Shown one piece after another: positions 51,772 to 61,200 of a DNA stretch of 64,000 nucleotides; the first letter of the stretch is position 1, and the number at the start of each line of letters is the position of its first letter. Position numbers and translations under genes: made by a program. Location: contig JADJXL010000015.1 in NCBI GenBank assembly GCA_016715885.1, forward strand, positions 744,001 to 808,000, read 5' to 3'. This stretch comes from Polyangiaceae bacterium (GTDB lineage: Bacteria > Myxococcota_A > Polyangia > Polyangiales > Polyangiaceae). Below the pieces are notes generated by a model, which searched no databases, had not been told where the DNA came from, and saw only the letters and a program-made list of their open reading frames with translations.

Positions 51772-54570
51772 GTGAACATGCAGGCTTCTCTCGTGCGGGC
51801 GCTGATCATTTCGCCCGTCGTCCTGGTCTTCTTCGCGCATTCGGGCGCCGTTGGGTGCATCGCGGAGCCGCAAGAGCCACCCTCGGCCGCGAGCGCGCTG
51901 CGCACGTCGTTCCCCGAGCTCTCGGCGCCGGTGCTCGACGAAGGCGAGCCGCTCGCGCGCGCCGAGGATGGGTTCATCCTCGCGCCAATCGCGGGGCCGG
52001 GGACGTTCCGCTCGATCGACGCACGGCTCCCGCGGCTCGGTGAGGACGCAATCCGCCTCGTCGGGGCCGCGGGTTTCGAGGTGCGGGTGCACGAGATTGG
52101 CCTGGAGGGCGCGGGCGAGCAGGTGGATCGCGCGGTCGCGTATCGCCGTGCTGGGGGGACGTCGTTCTTCACGGTCGTCCCCGCGGGCCTGGAGGAATGG
52201 CTGCTGCTCGAGGCGGAGGCGACGCGGGCCGATCGGGCCGTCGTCACATGGGAAATCGAAGGAGCGACGGCGCTGGAGCAAGGCGATGCGGTGGAGCTGG
52301 TCGACGGGGAGGGCGTCGTGCGGATGCGCGTGACGGCGCCGGTCGCGTACGCCGAGGGAGGACGGCCCGTCGCGCCTCGGTTGCGCGTCGAGGGCAGCCG
52401 CATCGAGCTGTGGGTGGATGCCGAGCACGAGCGGGTGCTCATCGATCCGATCTGGACCGCGACCGGGGCGATGGTGACGCCGCGCAACTTGCATACCGCG
52501 ACGCTCTTGACGAACGGCAGGGTGCTCGTCGCGGGCGGGCACGACGGCAACTACCTCTCGAGCTGCGAGCTGTACAATCCCGCGACGAACACGTGGTCCT
52601 CGGCGGCCTCGATGATCAACGTCCGCGCGACCCACACGGCGACGCGGCTGCCGAACGGCCGGGTCCTCGTGGTAGGCGGATCGGGCGGCGCACCGATGGT
52701 GTGGACCGAGATCTACAATCCCACGACGAACACGTGGACCGCGTCCGGAGCCACGGCCGCCGGGCACGCGGCGCACACGGCGCACCTGCTCGCGAACGGA
52801 AAGGTCCTCGTCGTGGGCGGTGGTTTCAACGCGAAAGCCGTGGACATATACGATACGGCGACGAACACGTGGACGGTCGGTCCGTCGACGCACGCCGATC
52901 ACGGCCAAGCGGCGTCGGTGGTGCTCTCCGACGGGCGAGTGTTCGTCGCGGGTGGCTACTCGAGCGGTGCTACGACCGCCGCGGAGATCTACGATCCGGC
53001 GACGAACGCGTGGACGCTCGTCGCGCCGATGCTTGTCGGTCGCAACACGCACGAGGCGGTGCTCTTGCCAAACGGAAAGGTGCTCGTGGCGGGCGGGTAC
53101 AACCAGGCGGCCCTCTCGAGCGCCGAGGTTTACGATCCGGCGACGAACACGTGGACGATGGTCGGCTCGATGAGCAACGGGCGCAGTTTCTTTGGCGCTG
53201 CGCTGCTTGGCAATGGCATGGTGCTCGCGATGGGCGGCGATGCGCCGTCGCCGACGTCGACTGCCGATCTCTTCGATCCGGCGACGGACACATGGATTCC
53301 CACGTCCTCGATGGTGCACACGCGCAGCCGTTTCCCGGCGACGGTCCTGCAAAACGGGAATGTCCTCGTCAGCGGCGGCTATGGCCGCGGCTTGCTTGCG
53401 GGCTCGGAGGTCTACGCGCTCAATGCGGCGGGCTCGGTCTGCACGACGGCCACGGAGTGCGCGACTGGCTTCTGCGTGGACGGCGTCTGCTGCAATGCGG
53501 CGTGCGACGCGGGCGCATGCGACGCGTGCTCGGTGGCCGCGGGCGCTTCGACGAACGGGACATGTGCGCTCCTGACGGGCCCTGCGTGCGACGACGGCGA
53601 TGCGTGCACGCAGGTGGACACGTGTCAGGCGGGCATTTGCACGGGCGCGAGTCCGGTGACGTGCACGGCAATGGATGAATGCCACGAGGCGGGCGCGTGC
53701 GATCCAGCGACGGGGATGTGCTCGAATCCGGAAAAGGCTAATGGATCGAGCTGCAATGACGGCGACGCGTGCACGCAGGTGGACACGTGTCAGGCGGGCA
53801 TTTGCATGGGCGCGAGCCCGGTGACGTGCACGGCAATGGATGAATGCCACGACGCGGGGGTATGCGATTCGGCCACGGGGATGTGCTCGAATCCGGCAAA
53901 GGCAGACGGATCGAGCTGCAATGACGGCAATGCGTGCACGCAGGTGGACGCGTGCCAGGCGGGCATTTGCACGGGCGCGAGCCCGGTGACGTGCACGGCA
54001 ATGGATGAATGCCACGAGGCGGGGGTATGCGATTCGGCCACGGGGATGTGCTCGAATCCGGTAAAGGCAGACGGATCGAGCTGCAATGACGGCAATGCGT
54101 GCACGCAGGTGGACGCGTGTCAGGCGGGCATTTGCACGGGCGCGAGTCCAGTGACGTGCATGGCAATGGATGAATGTCACGACGCGGGGGTATGCGATTC
54201 GGCCACGGGGATGTGCTCGAATCCGGCAAAGGCAGACGGGGAGCCGTGCACGGGAGGCTCGTGCGTCGCGGGGAGCTGCGTAGCGGATGGCGGAGCAGGA
54301 GGCATGGGCGGCGCGGGTGGAATGGGCGGCGGCGGCGCGGGTGGAAGCGGCGGCGCGGGTGGAATGGGCGGCGGTGGCGCAGGCGGAATGGGTGGCGACG
54401 CGGGCGGAAGCGGCGGCGCTGGCGGAAGCGGTGGCGCGGGTGGAATGGGCGGCGGCATCACCAATGACAGCGGCTGCGGCTGCAGGACCACCGGCTCGCC
54501 GGCGCGCGGTGCGGTCTTCGTAGGGCTCGGCCTCATTGCCCTCGCGCGCCGCAGAAGGCAATCACGCTAA
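51772..54570 (+). CDS. Kelch/Cys-rich-repeat surface protein with MYXO-CTERM
   Basis: A 932-residue exported protein. The GTG at 51772 is six bases after GGAGG; an ATG at 51778 is also possible. Signal peptide about 1-28 (ALIISPVVLVFFAHSGAVGC). A beta domain (about 30-230) precedes six kelch-type repeats (about 235-545) with patterns such as NGRVLVAGGHDG and YNPATNTWSSAASM. Then come four near-identical 55-residue Cys-rich repeats (DACTQVDTCQAGICTGASPVT), a Gly-rich spacer (about 842-895) and a MYXO-CTERM tail (CGCRTTGSP, helix, RRRRQSR). Likely a surface or adhesive protein. High G+C compared with neighbours. Confidence 0.93.
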   Translation: MNMQASLVRALIISPVVLVFFAHSGAVGCIAEPQEPPSAASALRTSFPELSAPVLDEGEPLARAEDGFILAPIAGPGTFRSIDARLPRLGEDAIRLVGAAGFEVRVHEIGLEGAGEQVDRAVAYRRAGGTSFFTVVPAGLEEWLLLEAEATRADRAVVTWEIEGATALEQGDAVELVDGEGVVRMRVTAPVAYAEGGRPVAPRLRVEGSRIELWVDAEHERVLIDPIWTATGAMVTPRNLHTATLLTNGRVLVAGGHDGNYLSSCELYNPATNTWSSAASMINVRATHTATRLPNGRVLVVGGSGGAPMVWTEIYNPTTNTWTASGATAAGHAAHTAHLLANGKVLVVGGGFNAKAVDIYDTATNTWTVGPSTHADHGQAASVVLSDGRVFVAGGYSSGATTAAEIYDPATNAWTLVAPMLVGRNTHEAVLLPNGKVLVAGGYNQAALSSAEVYDPATNTWTMVGSMSNGRSFFGAALLGNGMVLAMGGDAPSPTSTADLFDPATDTWIPTSSMVHTRSRFPATVLQNGNVLVSGGYGRGLLAGSEVYALNAAGSVCTTATECATGFCVDGVCCNAACDAGACDACSVAAGASTNGTCALLTGPACDDGDACTQVDTCQAGICTGASPVTCTAMDECHEAGACDPATGMCSNPEKANGSSCNDGDACTQVDTCQAGICMGASPVTCTAMDECHDAGVCDSATGMCSNPAKADGSSCNDGNACTQVDACQAGICTGASPVTCTAMDECHEAGVCDSATGMCSNPVKADGSSCNDGNACTQVDACQAGICTGASPVTCMAMDECHDAGVCDSATGMCSNPAKADGEPCTGGSCVAGSCVADGGAGGMGGAGGMGGGGAGGSGGAGGMGGGGAGGMGGDAGGSGGAGGSGGAGGMGGGITNDSGCGCRTTGSPARGAVFVGLGLIALARRRRQSR
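53593..54252 (+). repeat. Four 165-bp tandem repeats in the kelch-repeat gene
   Basis: Units begin at 53593, 53758, 53923 and 54088. Each is 165 bases (55 codons) and encodes a Cys-rich segment beginning DG(D/N)ACTQVD. Units 2-4 are nearly identical at the DNA level, so copy number may vary by recombination. Confidence 0.85.
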
Positions 54571-54588
54571 TCAATACGCTCCCTCCGG

Positions 54589-54615
54589 GCGAGAGGATCT
54601 CGCTGGTCCTCTCGC
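54589..54615 (+). terminator. Hairpin after the kelch-repeat gene
   Basis: GCGAGAGGA (54589-54597) pairs perfectly with TCCTCTCGC (54607-54615), 18 bases after the stop codon. The loop is nine bases; no T-run follows. Confidence 0.52.
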
Positions 54616-54665
54616 GCCACACGCCCAACCCCTGCACGAGGTCCCATCGTTGCCGCGCCGACGAG

Positions 54666-54854
54666 CTAGGACGAACCCGCAGTCAATCCAGCGAAGCGGG
54701 CATTGCGGGCGAGGAATGTCTGGTCGGGCGTGACGTCGAGGTGTTTGTAGAGGTCATCGAGGGCTTCGATGAGCTGAGCGATATCCGACTGGCATTTTTG
54801 GGGTTCACGTTCGAACAAGGGCCAGAAGAGATCAAGAAATCGTGGCGGCACCAT
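54666..54854 (-). CDS. Small helical protein at the end of the peptide/HEAT operon
   Basis: A 62-residue product beginning VPPRFLDLFWPLFE after its ATG, followed by a helix IAQLIEALDDLYKHLDVTPDQ and a short tail. It starts 21 bases after the stop of the preceding gene on the same strand. No family known to me. It might be a helical partner or the C-terminal part of a degraded domain. Confidence that it is translated is moderate because the frame is short. Confidence 0.5.
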   Translation of the reverse strand: MVPPRFLDLFWPLFEREPQKCQSDIAQLIEALDDLYKHLDVTPDQTFLARNARFAGLTAGSS

Positions 54855-54875
54855 TGCGAAAATGGCTCGCTGGTC

Positions 54876-55664
54876 CTATGCGTCGCGGTCCATCGCCCGT
54901 TTGGCAGCCGCTCGGACGCGAGGCGATGGATCATTCGCTGCCACCCGGGAAAGGGCGGCACGGCCCTCGGCGCCAAGGAGGTCGCGAGCGGCCTCCGCGA
55001 GGTAAAGGCGCCCGTCGACCCTGCCCTCGAGCACATCGGTGACGACGCCGCGGGCCGGGTCGAGGACCACCTGCGGCAGGTCGGCGACCTTCGGCCGCGT
55101 CATCAGGTTGAGGGAAACGGAGAGCGCCGCAGAGGGCCGCTGAACGTGCACGTCGCAGTACGCCTCGTAGAGCAGGATGACGCCGGGACCGAGCCGCACG
55201 CTGCCGGACGGCGTGAGCATGACCGGGTCGCCGGGTCGGAGCAGCCGATCCGCCTCCGCAAGTCGGAACAGGTCGGTCTCGTAGCCTGGCCCGATCATCC
55301 CGACGGAGAGCAGGTGGAAGTTGTGATTGTGGGCGATCCCATAGCTGAAGTCGCGCGGGTCAGCGGCTGGGGTAGAGCCGTCGAGTGGCACCCAGATGTT
55401 GGCGCGCAGAAGGTAACGAGGATCGCTCACGAGGAGCAGGGTGTGCGCGTCGTAGAGGTTGTTCTGCTGGAAGCGATCGATGTTGGTAGCGAGCTCCTCG
55501 GCGAGGCGGGTGACGAGCCAGCCCGAGTCCGCTGCGAGGGCGCGCAAAAGCCTCCGCGCCTGCCAGAGATCCTCCGGCGACGCGAGGTCGATCTGCTCGA
55601 TCGAGCGGATGAACTCGGCGAGCGAAATCGGCGCCGCAGCCCTGGCAGCTTCGTGTCGGCTCAT
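54876..55664 (-). CDS. Cupin-like protein with HEAT-type C-terminus
   Basis: A 262-residue protein of unknown function. Centre: AHNHNFHLLSVGMIGPGYETD (an HxHxF motif with a Glu nine to twelve residues later) and GPGVILLYEAYCDVHVQRP with a further His, which fit the metal-binding pattern of a cupin dioxygenase. The C-terminal 45 residues form helices like a HEAT repeat (ARDLLGAEGRAALSRVA, PRVRAAAKRAMDRD). The start overlaps the preceding gene's stop by four bases (ATGA). An oxidative modification of a neighbouring peptide is an attractive guess. Nothing directly proves it. Confidence 0.6.
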   Translation of the reverse strand: MSRHEAARAAAPISLAEFIRSIEQIDLASPEDLWQARRLLRALAADSGWLVTRLAEELATNIDRFQQNNLYDAHTLLLVSDPRYLLRANIWVPLDGSTPAADPRDFSYGIAHNHNFHLLSVGMIGPGYETDLFRLAEADRLLRPGDPVMLTPSGSVRLGPGVILLYEAYCDVHVQRPSAALSVSLNLMTRPKVADLPQVVLDPARGVVTDVLEGRVDGRLYLAEAARDLLGAEGRAALSRVAANDPSPRVRAAAKRAMDRDA

Positions 55665-56521
55665 CGCCCCGCCCTGCGTTTCTCGAGGGCGGCCCGCGCC
55701 GCGGCGTTTACCTCGGGATGCGTGTCCTCGGCCGTTGCGGCGAGCAACTCCTCCAGATCAGGGACCCCGAGCGCAGCCAATCCCTGGAGGGCTTTCCAGC
55801 GCAGGTCGAAATAGGGCACGCCGAGGAGGGCTCGGAACCCTGCTTCCGCCTCGGGGCGACGTGTGTTCCGAAGGAGGTCGAGCACGAGAGCGAGGCGAGA
55901 GACCCGGTGCTGCGCGTGCACCAAAGCGACCGATCGACCAGCATCGTCGAATCGCCAAGCGTAAAGCAAACCAGGTCGTTGCCATACTTCTAGGAACCAA
56001 GCCGGCCCATCGAGCTCGACCACGGTGGCGCTAAGCTCACGGTCGCTCACTGCGCACCCGTGCCAGGTGGGCGACTCTCGCCGCGTGGGTGGAGCGTCGA
56101 GGGGGACGCCTTGGCGGAAGCGATCCATCGCGAGCGGCGTTGTCGTGCGGTAGGTGGTGATCGACCATCGGACGGGGCGCACGGGTAGCAGCAGGTGCGT
56201 AGCTGTGTCGCTGAAGCGCGGTATGGTGCGGGCCGTGGGTTCGCGTCTCCGCAGGTGAGCTCGAACCCGCTCGTCCTCGAAGAGGATCACCTGGCCCCCT
56301 TCGACGCGTCGCACCTCGCGCGACGGATCCGCCGCGAGCGCCTCGACCTCGGCGCGGAGCAGCGCATCGAGGGGTCGATCGCGCAGCAGGCGATCGACGT
56401 CGTCCGCGAGCTTGTCGACGGTCACCACGCCCTCGGCGACGCTCGAGACGATCCTGCGAAAGGCATCGAGTGAGGCCGGAGCGACCGCTCGCTCCTCGAA
56501 GCGACAGTAGCGCTTCGCCAC
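55661..56521 (-). CDS. Unknown protein with HEAT-type C-terminus
   Basis: A 286-residue protein. The N-terminal half is beta-rich (ILFEDERVRAHLRRRE, THLLLPVRPVRWSITTYRTT) with a conserved-looking SPTWHGCAVSDRELS segment. The C-terminal 90 residues are HEAT-like helices (LLGVPYFDLRWKALQGLAAL and VNAAARAALEKRRAG). Start is a GTG at 56521, twelve bases after the stop of the 50-residue peptide gene and preceded by GGGAGC. No family recognised. Its HEAT-like C-terminus resembles that of the next gene, suggesting they work together. Confidence 0.58.
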   Translation of the reverse strand: MAKRYCRFEERAVAPASLDAFRRIVSSVAEGVVTVDKLADDVDRLLRDRPLDALLRAEVEALAADPSREVRRVEGGQVILFEDERVRAHLRRREPTARTIPRFSDTATHLLLPVRPVRWSITTYRTTTPLAMDRFRQGVPLDAPPTRRESPTWHGCAVSDRELSATVVELDGPAWFLEVWQRPGLLYAWRFDDAGRSVALVHAQHRVSRLALVLDLLRNTRRPEAEAGFRALLGVPYFDLRWKALQGLAALGVPDLEELLAATAEDTHPEVNAAARAALEKRRAGR

Positions 56522-56533
56522 GCGAGCTCCCGG

Positions 56534-56686
56534 CTAGCCTTCAGCGGAGCCGAAGAAGATCAGTGTCGCGGTTGCTCCAGGCGCCTCTTGCGCCGCGCTT
56601 GCGATCTCGACCGGGGTCGGCAGGTCGTCGAGGACCAGGTCGTCGGCGGTTCGGGGAAGATCACGCGCGTCGTCGCCGTCGTTCAT
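56534..56686 (-). CDS. 50-residue peptide heading the HEAT/cupin-like operon
   Basis: I chose the ATG at 56686 because GGAGGG lies eight bases upstream; a GTG at 56719 would add 11 residues. The sequence starts MNDGDDARDLPRTADD, continues LVLDDLPTPVEIAS, and ends ATLIFFGSAEG. It has a strongly acidic N-terminal half and a hydrophobic, Gly/Ala-containing C-terminal end, the general shape of a leader-core peptide, but no Cys, and there is no known leader motif. Function unknown; a peptide modified by the next two proteins is one possibility. Confidence 0.55.
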   Translation of the reverse strand: MNDGDDARDLPRTADDLVLDDLPTPVEIASAAQEAPGATATLIFFGSAEG

Positions 56687-57182
56687 CGTAGGCCCTCCGG
56701 GAGCCTTCGTTTCTGTCACATCGGTTACGCGAAGTCAAGGGGTCGAGGGGCGAGCGTCGACGGCGATAGGACGGCTCCGCATCCTCGAATTCACCTGGAT
56801 GATTGCACTGTTGAGCTCATTGAGCATATACGCAATGCAATTTTTATATGCGGACCTGTTTTATGCCGCTTTGGGGTTGGCATTTACGAAAGCAATGACG
56901 TATTCAACTCCCCGGCTATTTCGACCAAACGCATTGCACGAATCGTGGCCGCTCATGGATGCTCGGCTAGGCCCACCATACGCATTTCAAAGCCCTCCTT
57001 GGAAATCCCAGACGAACTGCCAACGTGTCCTTGACGAACCTCGAGTTCCTGGGTAAACCGGGCAACCTCGACCATGACGAACCGGGTTGCCTCACGGATG
57101 CGCCGTTTGCGAAGCACCAGCGCATTCTTGCCGAGCTTTCCCGGTTGCACCCACCTCTGTCTTTCTGCTACGCTCGATTCCG
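56687..57182. other. Intergenic region with low-GC patch
   Basis: No gene I would defend. Bases about 56,800-56,930 are visibly AT-rich (for example ATGCAATTTTTATATGCGG), unlike the G+C-rich operon to the left. Could be a promoter region or remnant DNA. Confidence 0.4.
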
Positions 57183-58184
57183 ATGGACCCGAGAATTCCT
57201 GCTGCACCGATGGTTCTCGCTCCGAGCGCGCACAGTGTTGCGGAAGCGCATACGCCAGCGCGCATGGAACGCCGGTCCAAGCCCACGCCAGCGTCATTTC
57301 CGCCGGTCGACGAGCACATCGTCGTGCCGGAAGTGTCTCGGGTCGAGCTCATCGACGGGCGTGAGGTCATCGACGTGGGTTCGCTTCCTCCTCACGCAGA
57401 TGCCCAAGCGCTCACCGGCTTTTTGCTGGCGGCGCATGTGCTGCGTGCCTATGTCGTGGCAACCGAATTGCTCACGCGCAGTTCTGTGGAGTCCGACTTC
57501 GCCACGGATGTGTGCATCCGCAAAAGAGGCATCGATCCTGAAACCGGCTCACGGTATTTGGAAGAACTATCGTTCGAGATCGTGAACGAACAATCGATGA
57601 GCGACGTGACGGGCAAAGCAAAGAATTTGGCTCGACGCGGGGTTCGGCGCATCTTCGCCATTTTCGTCAAGACGGGGGAAATACGCGAATGGTCGAAGGC
57701 GAGCGGGGAATTCGTTCGGCTCGACATGAATGCGATGTTCGACGATCCCGTGTTCGTCCGCCCGATTGCAGTCAAGGCACTCGTCGACAGCACGCTTGCG
57801 GAAGCCGAAAACGAAGTCGCCAAGGCACTCATTGCGAAGAAAAACCCCGAAATCGTGAAGCTGCAACACGAGGCCGAGCAGCAGGGGTACGGGCAGGGGC
57901 ACAAGAAGGGACTCGACGAGGGGCACAAGAAGGGACTCGACGAGGGGCACAAGAAGGGACTCGACGAGGGGCACAAGAAGGGGCTCGATGAGGGGCACAA
58001 GAAGGGACTCGACGTAGGCCGCAACATGTTGCGACGGCTCTTGCACCAACGCTTCGGCGATGTTCCAGTTAGCGTCGGAAATCGCGTCGATACAGCGACC
58101 GCGGAGCAGCTCGAGTTTTGGACGGCTCAGCTATTCTCCGCGGCTTCCATCGAAGAATTGTTTGCTTCGGATTCGGCAATCTGA
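57183..58184 (+). CDS. Uma2-like nuclease-fold protein with 5-unit tandem repeat
   Basis: A 333-residue protein starting at the ATG at 57183. The middle part fits the Uma2/PD-(D/E)xK restriction endonuclease-like fold: SDFATDVCIRKRG, LEELSFEIVNEQSMSDVTGKAK, and ARRGVRRIFAIFVKTG, with Asp and Glu residues in the expected strand order. It has a Pro/Ser-rich N-terminal part (about 1-60). After residue about 235 comes the repeat GHKKGLDE, five units (residues about 239-278), then a helical tail. Polyangiales genomes carry very many Uma2-type genes; the function is unclear. The repeat is charged and probably unstructured. Confidence 0.72.
   Translation: MDPRIPAAPMVLAPSAHSVAEAHTPARMERRSKPTPASFPPVDEHIVVPEVSRVELIDGREVIDVGSLPPHADAQALTGFLLAAHVLRAYVVATELLTRSSVESDFATDVCIRKRGIDPETGSRYLEELSFEIVNEQSMSDVTGKAKNLARRGVRRIFAIFVKTGEIREWSKASGEFVRLDMNAMFDDPVFVRPIAVKALVDSTLAEAENEVAKALIAKKNPEIVKLQHEAEQQGYGQGHKKGLDEGHKKGLDEGHKKGLDEGHKKGLDEGHKKGLDVGRNMLRRLLHQRFGDVPVSVGNRVDTATAEQLEFWTAQLFSAASIEELFASDSAI
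57897..58016 (+). repeat. Five 24-bp tandem repeats in the Uma2-like gene
   Basis: Units of GGGCACAAGAAGGGACTCGA-CGAG occupy 57897-57920, 57921-57944, 57945-57968, 57969-57992 and 57993-58016. Units 1-3 are identical; units 4 and 5 differ by one to three bases. In frame, encoding GHKKGLDE. Confidence 0.9.
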
Positions 58185-58298
58185 GCAGGTTGAAGGCTAC
58201 GAAGAATACTTACGCAATTCGCGCGCGTCGATTGGATGCCGGCGCAACAACCGGTACAACGAATATCGGGAAGCTTTGAGCCAGGTGTGGCTCATGCG

Positions 58299-61200
58299 TC
58301 AGGGAAAGCTCGTCGCGAGCCATTCTCGAGCGAGCTCCAGCGTACGGCGGTTGTGCGGGACATTCTCCAAAAAGGTCCGTTTGATATCTGGATCGGGTAT
58401 TTTTTCTGCGCGCGCGAGCAAATCGTCCCGAGCCTCGGCGAGCACGCTGCGCGCCGCTTTCTCATGGCCGAGCTCATGAAGAATCACGGCGTGGCGAAGG
58501 AGGAAGGGGTTGTCACCGTAATGGAACCTCGGACCGAGTTTGCCCTGGACGACGGCCAAAGCTGCGAGATCCGCGGCATCTTCGAGGCGCCCCTGTCGGC
58601 GTCGCAGCTTGGCCCGCAGAGAGAGGTGGCTGGCGCGCATGCAGGGGATCATCGAGGCAGGATCCCCGACATCGACGAGGGCCTGCTCGGCTTCGTCCAG
58701 GCGATTCATGAGGATGAGGCATTCGATGTTCACGAGGAGCGCTGCCCAGGTCATCAATTGATCGCCGGTCGCCATTTGGAGGAGCTTCTCGGCGAGGGCC
58801 TTCGCCTGGGCGAGCTTGTTTGTCCAGACGAGCGTGTGGCATTTCCACAACGAAGCATGCGCCGTGGCGAGGTTTCCCGAGTCCGGCGCGGCGAGGATAC
58901 GGTCGAAGCCGATCGCTGCCTCTTCCAGCCGCCCGAGCAACGCGGTCTGCATCATGTAATGAGCGTCGATGAGAGGGATGTATTGACGGGCCCCGGCCAC
59001 CTCGTAGCTCGAAATCGACGCGCGAGCGCAGAGGTGCGAGCGCCAGAGGTCATGCTCGATGTCACTGATCCAGTTGGTCCTGAACGCATTGCCGTGCCCA
59101 GCCGCGAGCAGATCCCCAGGGTGCGCTGCGACGATCCGCTCCATCCTTTGATAGAATGGCAGCCCGTCCTCATGTTTGCCGAACATCACCAGCGTGATCC
59201 CCACGGCCCAGAGCGCCTGCACCGCCGTGGCGACGCCGCTCGGCGAAGGCTCGGTTTGCATCAGCCTCGGGAGCAACGTCGTGAAAACATCCAATTGCCC
59301 CGCGTAGAGCGCCGAGCACACGGCGAAACCCATGGGCGCCGATACGCTCGGGCTGTCCTCGCCGAGCGCCTCGACCGCCGCGAGGAAATGCTTTAAGCTC
59401 TTCGGAAACCTCGAATTCAAGAGGTGCGCCATTCCAAGCACGGTGTTCAGCGCTGCCGCCACCTCCCCCTCCGGCCCGCAAGCGAGCCCCTTTTCCGCGC
59501 GCGCGATGGCCGCGTCGAGATCGGCTCCTCTGTGCGCCTGCTCCGCCGCCCGCGCATAAAACTCGGCCGCGCGTTTGCCCAAGCCGCCCCGCTCGAAATG
59601 CGCGGCCAGGACCATCCCGTCCTCTTCGCCCGCCTCGACGAGCCACTCCCCCGCGACCTGATGCCCGAGCGCGAGATCCTGCTCCGTCAGCATCGCATAC
59701 GCCCCCTCCCGCACGAGCGCATGCCGGAACGTATATTGTTTTTCCCCGGCAAAACGGCTCTCCATCTGCAACACGACGAGCTCCCGCGCGCAGAGCTCCT
59801 CCAGCGTCTCCCGCGCAGGGCCCGCCTGCTCCTCGCCCAGCAGCGCGAGCACCCCCCGCTCCCAGAACACCTCCCCGAAGACGCTCGCCGCGCGCAGGAT
59901 CCGCCGCGCCTCGGGCGAAAGCGTGGAGAGCCGCGCCTCCACCATTCCGAGCACCGTCTCCGGCAGGGTTTGTCCCCGCCCCTCGGCCACGGCCCGGATG
60001 AGCTCCTCCAGGTAAAACGCGTTTCCCCCCGCGCGATCCACGATGTTCGACACGACGCCCGCCCCGAACGAATCCCCGATCACGCTCCGCGACAGGTTCT
60101 CCGCCGAACGTCTCGAGAGCGGCGCCAGCCGGATCTCCTGCACATCCCGCTCCCGCCAGAGCCCTGGAAACAACTCCTCGACCTCGGGCCTCGCGAAAGC
60201 CACGACGGTAAATGGTTTGTCGTGGAGATGGCGCAGCGCCGCGTCGATGAGCTTCACGGAGGGGACGTCCCCCCAGTGCAGATCCTCCAGCACGAGCAAA
60301 ACGGGCACCGCCCCCGCCGCCGCGCGTGCGAAATCGACGTACGCCCGCTCGATGCGGGACGCCATGGTCGGAGCGTCCTGCCGCGCCGCCCTCAATTGCG
60401 GATTTTCCTCGTCGGAGAAAGGCGCCCCGATGAGCTCCCCCAGAAACGTGGCCACGCGCTGCCGCTCGGGCGCGTCGACGAACCGCTCGACCACCGCCCA
60501 GAGCTTCCCCTGCTGCGAAGAAAGGGACTCGCCTCGCGAGATGCCAAGCGAGCTGCGAAACGCCGAGGCAAGCATCCCGAAGGCAGAACCGGCGCCAATC
60601 GAATCGCCGCGACCAATGGATACGACGACCTCCGGCCGCGACGCCCGCAGCTTGCGCGTCAGCTCGTACCGCAGCCGCGATTTCCCCATCCCCGCGGGCC
60701 CCGTAACGAGCGTGACGCTCGCCCGCCCTTCTTCGAAGCTCTCCTCGAGGATCTCCAGCAGATTCCGCAGCTCTCGATCCCTGCCGACGAATGGGCTCGG
60801 CTTGCCGAGCAGCGTGCGCGCCTCGCCCCCGATCTCGCGCTCGCCCTGCAAGCCGAGCTTGCCCTGCTCCTCGATGACGTCGAACCGAACATCGAGCAGA
60901 GCCCGCGTGGTCTCGTCGATGCGGACCCACGGGTCTGCGCCGCGCCCAACCCAATCCGCGTTCAGCGCCTCGAGCATCGAAGCCGCGCTGTCGAGGACCT
61001 CGCCGACCGGCAATCGCTCGGTGCTCACGCCCCGGCCCGTGAGCAGCACGATCGGAGAATGCGGCATCAGCGAGCGGATACGCAACGCGCAACGCGCCGC
61101 CGCCGCCGCCTGATCCGTCGCGGGCCCCGCCCCCACGAGCAGCGCTACCAGCGTCCCGTTCGCCAGCTCCTCCAGCTTCGCCCCGAAGGGCACCACCGCC

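Noticed and set aside
51628..54561. A 977-codon reading frame opposite the kelch-repeat gene
   Set aside because: It is an antisense shadow: low-complexity Ala/Arg/His-rich translation, no start context, and the plus strand codes a clear kelch/MYXO-CTERM protein.
56534..56686. FxSxx-COOH-type RiPP precursor
   Set aside because: The end reads FGSAEG, one residue longer than the FxSxx pattern, and no radical SAM partner is adjacent.
57897..58016. Possible CRISPR-like repeats
   Set aside because: The units are contiguous and in frame, with no spacers, so they are a coding tandem repeat.
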